Part shown: piece by piece, positions 52,971 to 61,134 of the stretch
Layout: every line of letters begins with the position of its first letter
Position numbering within the stretch: position 1 is the stretch's first letter
Assembly: GCF_014207375.1 (NCBI RefSeq)
Contig: NZ_JACHEE010000010.1
Coordinates: 29,204 to 93,203 of the forward strand
DNA length: 64,000 nt
DNA from: Arthrobacter sp. AZCC_0090
Lineage (GTDB): Bacteria > Actinomycetota > Actinomycetes > Actinomycetales > Micrococcaceae
Direction of reading: 5' to 3'
Program-made: the position numbers and the translations under genes
Notes under the pieces: model-generated
Database searches by the model: none
What the model was told of the DNA's origin: nothing
Seen by the model: the letters and a program-made list of their open reading frames with translations, nothing else

Positions 52971-55918
52971 CGTTTTCCTTTCTTGTAGTCCCCAGGGAGA
53001 TGCACGGAGCTGCGCTCAGCAATCTGGGTTTGTGGGGTTTTGTCCGCTCGCCTGATCATGATCAGGGCGAGAGAAGTCATGAGGAGGAGGACCCCGAGAA
53101 GGGCGCCTCCGAGGAGACCGGCGTTGCCTGGTCCGCCGGCGGCTGGAAGCTTGACGGCTGCCATGTCCAGGACGGTGATGGTCGCACCGTTTGCCGTCAC
53201 GGACGTGCCCGCCGTGGCCGCGTCCAATGCGATGCTGCCGTTGGCCGCAACAGTGAACTTCACGGGAGTCGCCAGGAGCGAGTAGCCGTTCGGGGCCTTG
53301 GTTTCCAGCAGCCAATACGTTCCTGGAAGCAGGTTCCTGACCTCGACCAGCCCGGGCGACCCGGACACTGCACTGCTCACCCCGATCACCGTGGCGCCCA
53401 TTTGCCCGGCAGCATCATTGCGGATCTCAAAGGTCGAGCCCGTCAGCGGGACGGTGGAACCTTGGGTTGGGCCGGGCCCAGACTTTTGCACGAACAGGTG
53501 TCCCGTGGTGGGGTTCGTGGTGAAACAGGCAGGGTCAAGCGGCGCTGCGCCGCCGGTGACGCATCGTGCCGGCGGGATGATCCCGTTGCCGGTTGCGCCG
53601 TTCGTCAAGGTGACGAGCCATGCATTCGTGTTGACCGTCACCGAATAGGTCAAAACCGCCGTGCCGTTGCCGGGCAGGGTGAATGAGGGTGTGACCAGCT
53701 TGCTGCCGGCACCCGGATCCGGCACCGCGAGGGGTGTGCCGCCATTGATGGTGAGCTTCGCCGACCCGGCTGTGAACGTGGCGTTGTTCAGCACCTGGCT
53801 CAGGTCATCGGTGAGGATGACACCGGTGATGGGGTTGACCGTAGAGTTGGTGGCGGTCACCGTATACGTGATCACCCTGTTTGCGCTGGGGTCGCCAGGG
53901 TTGATGTAGGTTCCTGAAGCAGGTGACGCGGTCTTGCTCAGCGCCCACACACCCACGGGATTGACCGTGCAGGTGGTGCTGCCGGCCGGGCAGGATGTCG
54001 GGGGCGTAACGGTGGTCGAGGGGGTCAGGTAATTCTCGAGCGAAGCATCGCCCAGGCTGCCGGCGTTGTTGACTTTCACCTGATAGGTGACGACGCTTTT
54101 CGCGCCGGCGGCCACGGTGCCGGTGATGCCCAGGGTCTTCGTTGCTGCACCCGAGTTGTTCGTGACAACCAGGGGCGTCCCGCCGGTGGTTGTCGTGGTG
54201 ATGGAATTGGCTACAAGGGTTGAGGCATCAAGGACGTCCCCGAGCCAATCGGTATAACTGACCGTCGCCGGGGCGGTCCCGGTTGTGTTATCGAAGGTCA
54301 GCGAGTACGTCAGAACCTGCCCTGGTTGGACCATGGTCCCGGCCGCCGGATCCACGCTCTTGGAGGCCACCAGATTGGGCAGGAGGGCCGTGTTGACGAA
54401 TCGGCAGGTGACCTCGGTTGAAACAGTGCCCGAGGAAATTGGAATTTCGGTGCTGTTGACGTTGAACGAGGTCCCTGTGCCGCTCTTGAATGGTGCGGCG
54501 GTCAGGTCCGGCGTGTTCCAGCATTTCCAGGTGGTGGTGTATCCGCCGGTGGCCGTGGTCTGGCTTTCGGAGAAGGTGTAGTAGACCCCACTTACTTGTG
54601 CAAGCACGGCGGCCGGGCCCACCTGGCGGCTCTGGAGTCCTGACGCGCTGCCGGTGGTGGTGGTGGTTCCCAGAACGGCCCCATTGCCTGCGGTGTCACC
54701 GCGTTTGACGGACAGATTGAACTGGTCGCTGGCGTTGACTCGGCCGCCGACGATTTCCTTCTGCAATTTCACATGGGGCGGCGCTGGCTGGCATGAGGCC
54801 AAGTCGGTGCCGTTGCCGTAGGCGAGTGCCGTCCGGGTACCCAGAGGCTGGAAGGTATTGGGGTCATACACGGTGACGTTGGTACTCGTACCGCTATTGT
54901 TCGACTCAATAATGAGCGAGCCGTTGGAATCGAACGCGATGCCGTTGTACCCCGGATCGTTGGTCGAGTTGCCAACCAGGATGCTGCCTGTTGAGTTGGC
55001 CAAGGTCGCGCCCGGAGTTGCATCCACCCCGGTGATGGTGAAGATTTGGACGCTGCCGGGATACGCCGTTTGTGCGTTGTCGACTTGGGAAAGGATGGCG
55101 TAGAGATTTCCCTGGCTGTCAAAAGCGAAGTCGCCGTTGCGGTTGGCGGGGACCGGGTCCCAGTTTCCCGTGACAAGGTTGTAGTTGTAGCCCAGGTAGG
55201 CGGAGGAGGAGACCTGAAGGCCGTTGACCACTAGGGCCACGGCACCAGTTGCCGGGTCGTAGCGCCAGATGTACAGATTGACCGTCCATTGCGGCGGGTT
55301 GCTCCCGGCCACGGGGATGTCCGCGTAACCGCCGAAGTAGTACGCGCCATCGAGCGGGTTGACCGCGCCAGCCACTACGGAGTCATTGATCAGCGAGGTA
55401 TCGACGTTGGTTTTGAGAAGGACAGGTGCGGGACTGGCTGCGGTGGGATCGTAGGAGTAGATGTTGACCGATGAAGGGCCCGTGGGGCCGTTGGTGAACT
55501 TATCGACGTAATACAGGATTCCCGTCCGGGGGCTGACGCCCAGCGCGTTTGCATTGTTGCGGACGGTATTGGTGTTTGCCATCTTGTAGTCGAGAACCGG
55601 GTTGCTGCTGGAATTCACGTGCGAACGGTAGATCCCCCCGGAGCTGTCGATCGCGTAGAAAACGCCGGGTGTGCACACCTGCGAAACGGTCAACGCCATC
55701 GGCAATGCCATGCGTGGATTCGCCGGGACAGACTGGCTGGTCGAACCCGGCACGGCCCCGGCGGCATTCGCTGCCGCCGAAATCGCCACTAGCTGCAGCA
55801 GAAGGACCAGGACGGTGGCAAGGCCCAGGACCAGCCTTGACCGGGCATGGGGTGCTTTCGGGGGCAGCACCTCTGAGGCTTTCTTGATGATCCTCGGGAA
55901 ATTCCGGACGGTCATCAT
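52967..55918 (-). CDS. large tip-type pilin, DUF11 and prealbumin-like domains
   Basis: About 983 residues. Long N-terminal signal (core LGLATVLVLLLQLVAISAAA). Residues of about 60-370 form a DUF6923-like propeller region (VFYAIDSSGGIYRSHV). Two DUF11-like modules follow (VASKSVDPAAGTMVQPGQVL and LSKTASPASGTYINPG), then a prealbumin-like domain with an E-box (LLETKAPNGYSLL). The end is a sorting signal of variant form LPAAG, a hydrophobic span and a basic tail of about 25 residues. First gene of the pilus operon. The ATG at 55918 has GAGGGTGGG ahead. Confidence 0.9.
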   Translation of the reverse strand: MMTVRNFPRIIKKASEVLPPKAPHARSRLVLGLATVLVLLLQLVAISAAANAAGAVPGSTSQSVPANPRMALPMALTVSQVCTPGVFYAIDSSGGIYRSHVNSSSNPVLDYKMANTNTVRNNANALGVSPRTGILYYVDKFTNGPTGPSSVNIYSYDPTAASPAPVLLKTNVDTSLINDSVVAGAVNPLDGAYYFGGYADIPVAGSNPPQWTVNLYIWRYDPATGAVALVVNGLQVSSSAYLGYNYNLVTGNWDPVPANRNGDFAFDSQGNLYAILSQVDNAQTAYPGSVQIFTITGVDATPGATLANSTGSILVGNSTNDPGYNGIAFDSNGSLIIESNNSGTSTNVTVYDPNTFQPLGTRTALAYGNGTDLASCQPAPPHVKLQKEIVGGRVNASDQFNLSVKRGDTAGNGAVLGTTTTTGSASGLQSRQVGPAAVLAQVSGVYYTFSESQTTATGGYTTTWKCWNTPDLTAAPFKSGTGTSFNVNSTEIPISSGTVSTEVTCRFVNTALLPNLVASKSVDPAAGTMVQPGQVLTYSLTFDNTTGTAPATVSYTDWLGDVLDASTLVANSITTTTTGGTPLVVTNNSGAATKTLGITGTVAAGAKSVVTYQVKVNNAGSLGDASLENYLTPSTTVTPPTSCPAGSTTCTVNPVGVWALSKTASPASGTYINPGDPSANRVITYTVTATNSTVNPITGVILTDDLSQVLNNATFTAGSAKLTINGGTPLAVPDPGAGSKLVTPSFTLPGNGTAVLTYSVTVNTNAWLVTLTNGATGNGIIPPARCVTGGAAPLDPACFTTNPTTGHLFVQKSGPGPTQGSTVPLTGSTFEIRNDAAGQMGATVIGVSSAVSGSPGLVEVRNLLPGTYWLLETKAPNGYSLLATPVKFTVAANGSIALDAATAGTSVTANGATITVLDMAAVKLPAAGGPGNAGLLGGALLGVLLLMTSLALIMIRRADKTPQTQIAERSSVHLPGDYKKGKR

Positions 55919-56209
55919 GAACCCACCCTCATCCCATGCACTGCTGTGGTGAATTTGTTCAAGATCACCCGACACCTCACTAGCTAGTAACGACCAGGCT
56001 CACGCCTGGAATCTTGCATCTGGCTGGTAAGTGTCGGTGCCCACTGGAATGTGTCGCCGGTTCCGGTAGGAAACTCTCAACTTTTTTTCAGCAACACCTG
56101 AGATGCGCCAGGTATCATCCGCAAAATTGCGCGGCAGTGCCGCACCGCTCCTGGCCATTAGGCCTGCGTCTGCCGCACCGTCTCGTGGATCCTGAACGAA
56201 ATGCAGGGG
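55919..56209. promoter_or_regulatory. leader region of the pilus operon
   Basis: No gene seen. It contains a small hairpin CCAGGC-TCAC-GCCTGG (55994-56009) and a 10-bp palindrome ACTAGCTAGT (55979-55988), both in the presumed 5' leader of the tip-pilin mRNA. A T-run (56080-56086) lies further off. The promoter must be here but could not be read. Confidence 0.4.
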
Positions 56210-56752
56210 CTATTCAGGCAAGGAAATGGGGGTGATGGCGTCGTGTTCGTCCCAGAGTTTCGTCCTGGAGGCGGTGACTGCCTGGACAGCCATGGCGCTG
56301 ATGAGCTCGCCTGCATGGCGTTGGTCGCTGTCAGTGACCACATAGGTGAAGACCAGCTCGGCTTCCCCTCCGGCGGGCATCGGGCCGAAGCTCAAGACGG
56401 ACGGGCCGGACGTGTAGCGTAGTTCTTCCATTCCCGCGTTCGTGAAGGACCGCAGGATGAGGGCGACGTTGGTGAGCTCTTCCCCTGAATCATTGATGAT
56501 CCAGGCGGAATAGGTCAGGGTGTCGTGAGGAGCCGCGGTGGCCTGGTGTGCGTAGTGAACCAGACGTAACCCAGCGCCGTGCAGCGGACACGGCAGGAAG
56601 CCAACCGGAGCGGTGGCATCCCATGGATCCCACCTTTCCGGAAACGAAGGCCCAAGGTGGCCGGTGGAGCGGCCATCATCGGCTATCGCGTGTCTTGTTT
56701 CACGGGGCTGCCGTTCAACTTGTTTATCCGGACTGCTTGGGATCTGCAGCAT
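56210..56752 (-). CDS. signal-less protein with one DUF11-like beta-domain
   Basis: 180 residues from ATG 56752, chosen because GAGGAGG lies 5 nt upstream and the ATG overlaps the TAA of the preceding gene. The second half follows the DUF11/DUF7507 pattern: HDTLTYSAWIINDSGEELTN, FGPMPAGGEAELVFTYVVTD and AGELISAMAV, aligning to the DxxTYT...NTG...LAPG...YTVTxAD scheme of the secreted proteins nearby. It has no signal peptide or membrane span. Function unknown; possibly a cytoplasmic partner in the coupled three-gene unit. Confidence 0.6.
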   Translation of the reverse strand: MLQIPSSPDKQVERQPRETRHAIADDGRSTGHLGPSFPERWDPWDATAPVGFLPCPLHGAGLRLVHYAHQATAAPHDTLTYSAWIINDSGEELTNVALILRSFTNAGMEELRYTSGPSVLSFGPMPAGGEAELVFTYVVTDSDQRHAGELISAMAVQAVTASRTKLWDEHDAITPISLPE

Positions 56753-57060
56753 TAGGACCTCCTCGGGAATAGAGTGTTCAGCCATTGGTTTCTCAGTGGT
56801 TCCGCTCGTCGGCGTCCGCGGGCGGGTGTATCGCCAAGGGCATTTTTGGCAGGAGGTGCCACTGGTTCCGGGTCTGCACCCATTGAAGAGGTGAACCGCC
56901 GTGTGCCGGTCGAGGAGTCGCGTTCACTGGCTGCGTTGAGGCCTGGGAGGGTGAGTACGGCATCGATGATGGCAAGGATCCGTAGTGAGCCCACGTCCCT
57001 GCGTCGGGCCATGCCCGTGGCCGATGGGAACGGTTTTGGTGTAGGGCCTTGGCACGTCAT
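56752..57060 (-). CDS. 102-residue unknown protein, coupled both sides
   Basis: ATG 57060 overlaps the stop of the GGDEF-like gene (ATGA) and its TAA overlaps the next ATG (TAATG). It has one moderately hydrophobic segment (LRILAIIDAVLTLPGL) near residues 24-40 in an otherwise basic, Pro/Arg-rich chain. It resembles nothing I know. The double overlap is the main support for it being real. Confidence 0.5.
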   Translation of the reverse strand: MTCQGPTPKPFPSATGMARRRDVGSLRILAIIDAVLTLPGLNAASERDSSTGTRRFTSSMGADPEPVAPPAKNALGDTPARGRRRAEPLRNQWLNTLFPRRS

Positions 57061-57842
57061 CGGGACTGCTGCCTTACCTGGATGCTTCTGAGCTGCGCAA
57101 TGAGGCTCATGGATTCGGCATCCGTTGACGGGATGGGCCGGTAGCGCAGCTCGCATGGGCCGAGGGCTCCGTTCCGGAGCGCCTCAAGCCGCTTCCTGCA
57201 TCTGAGCGCATCCGCAAGATTTCCCGCTGAACCCTGGATAAGGAAGTCCACCCTGCCATGGCGGTACATCTGTATCGCTGATTCGCCGGTGAATTCCTCG
57301 GCACAGATTCGGCCCACCTCCGCGGACAGGGTCCAGGAGCCTCTCAGTCGTATATCCATGAGGGGGAAAAGCAATTCCCCTAGGATAAACTTGTCCGTCA
57401 CGTTCGCCGCCCGACGCGCGTCATGGAGTACGCGTTCGAAATGGGCTGCGGTTGCCAGGCCGGTGGCGATATCCGTGCAGGATGAAGGCTGGTGGTCCTG
57501 CTCACCGGCTTCCACCCACCCAACGGCGACTTCCTGCAGTGCGCCGTAATCGACTGGTAGCCCGACAGCCGTGAAGAGGGACCGCAGATCGGCCATCGTT
57601 TCAGCGATGCCCACGCCATGGAAGGAACGTGATGCGCCCAGCTGACGGGCCGCGCCGCCGGGTGAAACCTCGTTCATCACTGACAAGGCCATTCCTTCGA
57701 CTCCCGGTACGAACCAATCCCGGACGTACCGCCAGCCATCGTGCTGGCTCTGGTCCCGCCACCGGGCCAGAAGTGGCCACATGCCGTGTGCAACGGGCAC
57801 CCAGGGTGCTGTTTGGATCTTCATGTCTAAGGTGTGTCGCAT
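57057..57842 (-). CDS. degenerate GGDEF-like protein
   Basis: Up to 261 residues (alternative ATG 57824). The second half begins SSCTDIATGLATAAHFERVL, matching the D-x-LTGL-N-R-x-x-F start of GGDEF domains, and keeps FILGELLFPLMDIRL and GRVDFLIQGS at the strands around the active site, but the GG(D/E)EF signature is gone, so no diguanylate cyclase activity is expected. The N-terminal half (WRYVRDWFVPGVEGMALSVM) is an unknown sensor-like region. Possible c-di-GMP or nucleotide-sensing scaffold, first in a coupled trio next to the pilus genes. Confidence 0.6.
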   Translation of the reverse strand: MRHTLDMKIQTAPWVPVAHGMWPLLARWRDQSQHDGWRYVRDWFVPGVEGMALSVMNEVSPGGAARQLGASRSFHGVGIAETMADLRSLFTAVGLPVDYGALQEVAVGWVEAGEQDHQPSSCTDIATGLATAAHFERVLHDARRAANVTDKFILGELLFPLMDIRLRGSWTLSAEVGRICAEEFTGESAIQMYRHGRVDFLIQGSAGNLADALRCRKRLEALRNGALGPCELRYRPIPSTDAESMSLIAQLRSIQVRQQSR

Positions 57843-58180
57843 GGAGGCATTTCATGTCGCGAAGGCCACGAAAATTTGATCTTGTGTCGCCATTCAACCC
57901 AACTGCTCCCGGTTTCTGTTCCTCGGCGGCCGCTCGCGGAGTCCTGAGGCCTTGCCCGGTCACGACGTCCTTATTAGGGCAGTCCACCGCATTTGGGCCT
58001 GTCCATCGCGCATCCTGCACGGGAGACTTCAAGGAAGGGCGCGAGCGCAGGAAAGTTCGAGCTTCATGCAGAGAAAGCGAGCCTTCCGTTTCGACCTGAA
58101 GTCGGTAACGGAGTAGTCGTTGCCGTGGGTGTGGCGTACAGCGAGGCCGACTGAGAAGAGTCGAGCCGGTTGAAGAGGAC
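57843..58180. other. stretch with no recognisable gene
   Basis: 338 bases between the GGDEF-like gene and the broken glycosyltransferase. Open frames exist but give Arg/Pro-rich translations with no domain character; probably the decayed 3' part of the glycosyltransferase gene or its flank. Confidence 0.5.
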
Positions 58181-58760
58181 GCTGGCTCCGGCACCGTGGA
58201 TCTGACCCGGATCCAGAACGAGCCAGCGCCCGGCGCACAAGTCCCGTGCCCACGTGGCTCAGGACGGCCAGCATGCGGGTCTGCACGCGGTCCAGGTTCA
58301 CTGGGCGGTCGTCTCCACACCGCGCCGACATTGGGATGGTCGAATCCCTGGAGCATGTGGAGAAGGGTGTCCGGCGCGAAAATCCCGTCGGCATCCACGA
58401 ACATCAGGATGTCGCCGTGGGACGCGGCAATCCCGCGGTTCAACGCCGCACCCTTCCCCGCGTTGGCTTGCGTGACGGAGCGGACCCTGCCGTGTTCGGC
58501 AGTGAGCGCGGCCATGATGGCGGCCGTCTCATCGGTGGAACCGTCATCCACCAGAATCACTTCAAACCTCCGGTACCGGCTGGTCAGGATGGATTCCACG
58601 AAACTGGTGATCACGACGGCCTCGTCATACCCGGGGACGATCACAGACACGAGAGGCTTCCGGTCAAGGACGGTCAGCCGGTGCGGGGAAGACTGATCGC
58701 GGTAGTACCGCCGAGGGATCGACGAACGGGCACCAAGGGTGACAGTGACATCTAGCGCCG
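58180..58760 (-). pseudogene. glycosyltransferase family 2 gene, frameshifted and truncated
   Basis: The first part reads VSVIVPGYDEAVVITSFVES, FEVILVDDGSTDETAAIM, GKGAALNRGIAASHGDILMF and VDADGIFAPDTLL: a normal GT-A domain with the DxD motif. After HPNVGAV the homology continues only in another frame as GDDRPVNLDRVQTRMLAVLS and HVGTGLVRRALA, implying loss of one base near 58317. Beyond this nothing fits. Upstream, in-frame residues (RRYYRDQSSPHRLTVLDRKP) lack a start codon. The original was probably a polysaccharide-synthase type membrane glycosyltransferase. Confidence 0.75.
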
Positions 58761-58916
58761 CGAAAAGTCCGCGACCTATCGCTGCGAATCACACGCACCA
58801 TGCCTGGGCTGTTGAGCAGGCTTAGTGCGGATTCTTGGCGCCGGATCGGGCGTATCGGACGGGCCGGCACTCTTCACGCGGAGGGTGCCTCACCGAGGTC
58901 GCTTAGTTCCGGGGTC

Positions 58917-60242
58917 CTATCCGGCGGCCAGGGGTTGGCCGTTGGGGGCCTCCAGTGTCAGGCCTTCCAGGCTAGGGCCCGTAACGTCGGCGATCCGCAC
59001 GGACGAGGCGCCGGCGCCGTTGGCGATGATCTTCCCACCGACGGTCAGCGTGCCGACGGGTCCCTCCAGGTCCACGGTGACCAGGCCGTCGCCGTCGGTG
59101 GAGATGTCCGCCCCGATGTCAACAGATCCGATCTGCCCTGTGGGCTTCACGCTCAGGGCGATGGCCGAGAGGGGCAGGAGTACGCCTTTGACCAGGCTTT
59201 CGCCGGTGCCGCCGGAGGTGGACAGGCTACCCTTGATGGTCAGCTTGGGCAGGTCACGGCTGACCTGCACACCCACGGCCCCGTCCCCCCGGGTGGTGAT
59301 CGAGTCGAACACGGCCTCGCGCAGGGATCCGTCGTAAACATTGAATCCGCGGGCACCCAGTCCGGTGGTCTCTATGGGGGCCTCAACGGTGAGCACGCCG
59401 ATGTCGCCGAAGTTGACGAAACCTATGCCGCTGGGACCGTGCGAAGTGACTTTGGCCTTGGCCGTCCAGGTCTCTACGGCACCCCAGTTGTCCAGCACCA
59501 TATCGTTCTGGCCGAACGTGGTGGTGGTGCCCAGGTTCACCACATCCACGGCGCGGGCCCCGCTGATGATGAAGACACCGCCGCTGATCAGGTCCGGCGT
59601 GCCCGGGGCGATGCCGCCGTCGGAGAAGACGTCCCCGGTGGAGAGCAGTTCGACGGCGACGGTGCCGCCGCCGGCCATGCCCGCCTTGCCGCCGTGACCG
59701 CCGACGAACACACCTCCGCCGCGCACCGGGGTTCCGGCGCTGCCCGCCGAGATGTTTTCCAGCCGTGCGGTGAGGACCACGTCAGCATCGGGCTGCCTGT
59801 TCCAGAGGGTGAACGCCCCCTGCAAGGCCTCAACTCCGAACCCGGTGGGCCGGTCTGCCCGGCCGCGCGTGTCCGCCTCCGCCACATGCACGCCGTCAGC
59901 CTCGATGCGGCCGGCTCGGACACCGTCCTCAGCGGTGAGGTAGACCTGCCCGAAGCTGGTGACGTTCTTCAGCCGAAGCGTGCCCAGGTTCTCCACTGTG
60001 GGGTCGTTATAGATGGCGAGCTCATGCGCTGAGGTGCGCACGGTCACGTTCTCGACCAAGTTGTCCCGCGTCAGCCGCAGACCCTTGGCCCCGAAGGCGA
60101 GCTCGCCGCCGCGCAGTGCTACCCCTGGAGGCAGCGTTACCGAGGGCATCCCCTTCAATGTTCCGGAAACCTCGATTTCTTTGGCCCCCTCCGCCAGCGC
60201 CTCATTGAGCTGCACTACATTTGATACCTGCGTCCAGGACAC
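58917..60242 (-). CDS. right-handed beta-helix protein, unknown
   Basis: About 441 residues. Many short repeats of the type V-x-N-x-G/x-V-x-V/G-x-G fit a pectate-lyase-like solenoid (LRLTRDNLVENVTVRTSAHE, LGTLRLKNVTSFGQVYLTAE, GVFIISGARAVDVVNLG). GTG 60242 (MSWTQVSNVVQLNEALAEG) is my preferred start; ATG 60341 would add a basic, atypical N-terminus. No signal peptide with either start, which is unusual for a polysaccharide-active beta-helix. I recall close relatives in actinobacteria, all uncharacterised. Confidence 0.75.
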   Translation of the reverse strand: MSWTQVSNVVQLNEALAEGAKEIEVSGTLKGMPSVTLPPGVALRGGELAFGAKGLRLTRDNLVENVTVRTSAHELAIYNDPTVENLGTLRLKNVTSFGQVYLTAEDGVRAGRIEADGVHVAEADTRGRADRPTGFGVEALQGAFTLWNRQPDADVVLTARLENISAGSAGTPVRGGGVFVGGHGGKAGMAGGGTVAVELLSTGDVFSDGGIAPGTPDLISGGVFIISGARAVDVVNLGTTTTFGQNDMVLDNWGAVETWTAKAKVTSHGPSGIGFVNFGDIGVLTVEAPIETTGLGARGFNVYDGSLREAVFDSITTRGDGAVGVQVSRDLPKLTIKGSLSTSGGTGESLVKGVLLPLSAIALSVKPTGQIGSVDIGADISTDGDGLVTVDLEGPVGTLTVGGKIIANGAGASSVRIADVTGPSLEGLTLEAPNGQPLAAG

Positions 60243-60499
60243 GACATCACCACCGTTCTTCGGCTCGGAAACTTGGCGGCAGCCTTCTTTGGCGCCGTCC
60301 CTCGCATGATACTCCCGCAGCTTAAAGGCGAAGGGAGTCATCGGAACAGCAAGTTCTGTGGTTCTCGACCTGAATTCGGCCTTTGTATACGGCTAGCCCT
60401 GCTGTTTGTCGGGCGATTGTGTGGGCGAGGCGATAGGTAGCCGGTGCCGGTACCTGAGAGTCTGCAGCGCGCGGGTTCTTCGCCGTTACGCCGGGTTTC

Positions 60500-61029
60500 C
60501 CCGGCATCCGGGAGCAGTCGAAGCTGGATTTGGGCCAACAGCCGGGCATCTGGACGTCGAGATTGATACCACTTAGTTCTTCCAGCTTCCGCAGCCGGTA
60601 ACGGAAGCTGTTGGGGTGATAGCCGAGCTCTCTTGCAGCCGTCGGAATGTTCCCGAAGGCATCCAAGTAGGCCCGGAGGGTGTCCACCATGGCGGTGTCG
60701 CCTCGTTCGCCGTCGTGATTGACCAGCCTGTCCACCGGAGTCGGCTGGGAGAAGTCCGCACCCGCAAGCGAATCGCTAATCTGCAACAGTGCCATCTCAT
60801 TGCCCAAGTCCAGGGCGCTGCCCAAGGTCCTCCCGGAACGGGAGAATTTCAGTGCCCGCAATGCCGGCGATCTGAGATTCGGTCTCAAAGCCATCGCTCC
60901 CCATAGCTGGCACGAGGACACCCTCACGTACGGCCTGAGCGGCACCCGGATCGCCGCAAAGTCCTTATCACATGCATTTCTAGAGGCTTCAGCGAACATC
61001 ACGGAAAATCCTTCAAACTCCCGCGTCAT
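60500..61029 (-). pseudogene. PucR-type regulator remnant
   Basis: The C-terminal PucR HTH is recognisable: VDTLRAYLDAFGNIPTAARE and YHPNSFRYRLRKLEELSGI. Directly after LDVQ, a one-base loss near 60550 throws out the rest; the other frame restores ARLLAQIQLRLLPDAG. The sequence upstream of GRTLGSALDLGNEMALLQIS is unlike PucR, so the 5' part is also gone or shifted. A dead gene in the middle of the surface-structure region. Confidence 0.7.
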
Positions 61030-61134
61030 GAAGTGTCTCCCCGCGCCACTAGTCAGTAGTTAGGGCGTTGACCCGGTCTCACACCTTGGTCGAATGAGCC
61101 TGTTGTAGGACGGGCAGTCAAAGGGGGCAACAAA

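Noticed and set aside
57843..58180. C-terminal continuation of the glycosyltransferase
   Set aside because: The open frame continues for about 150 codons but gives Arg/Pro-rich sequence without membrane helices or QxxRW motif, so not counted as coding.
58800..60032. 410-codon open frame antisense to the beta-helix gene
   Set aside because: The other strand gives regular solenoid repeats; this one has no structure-like pattern.
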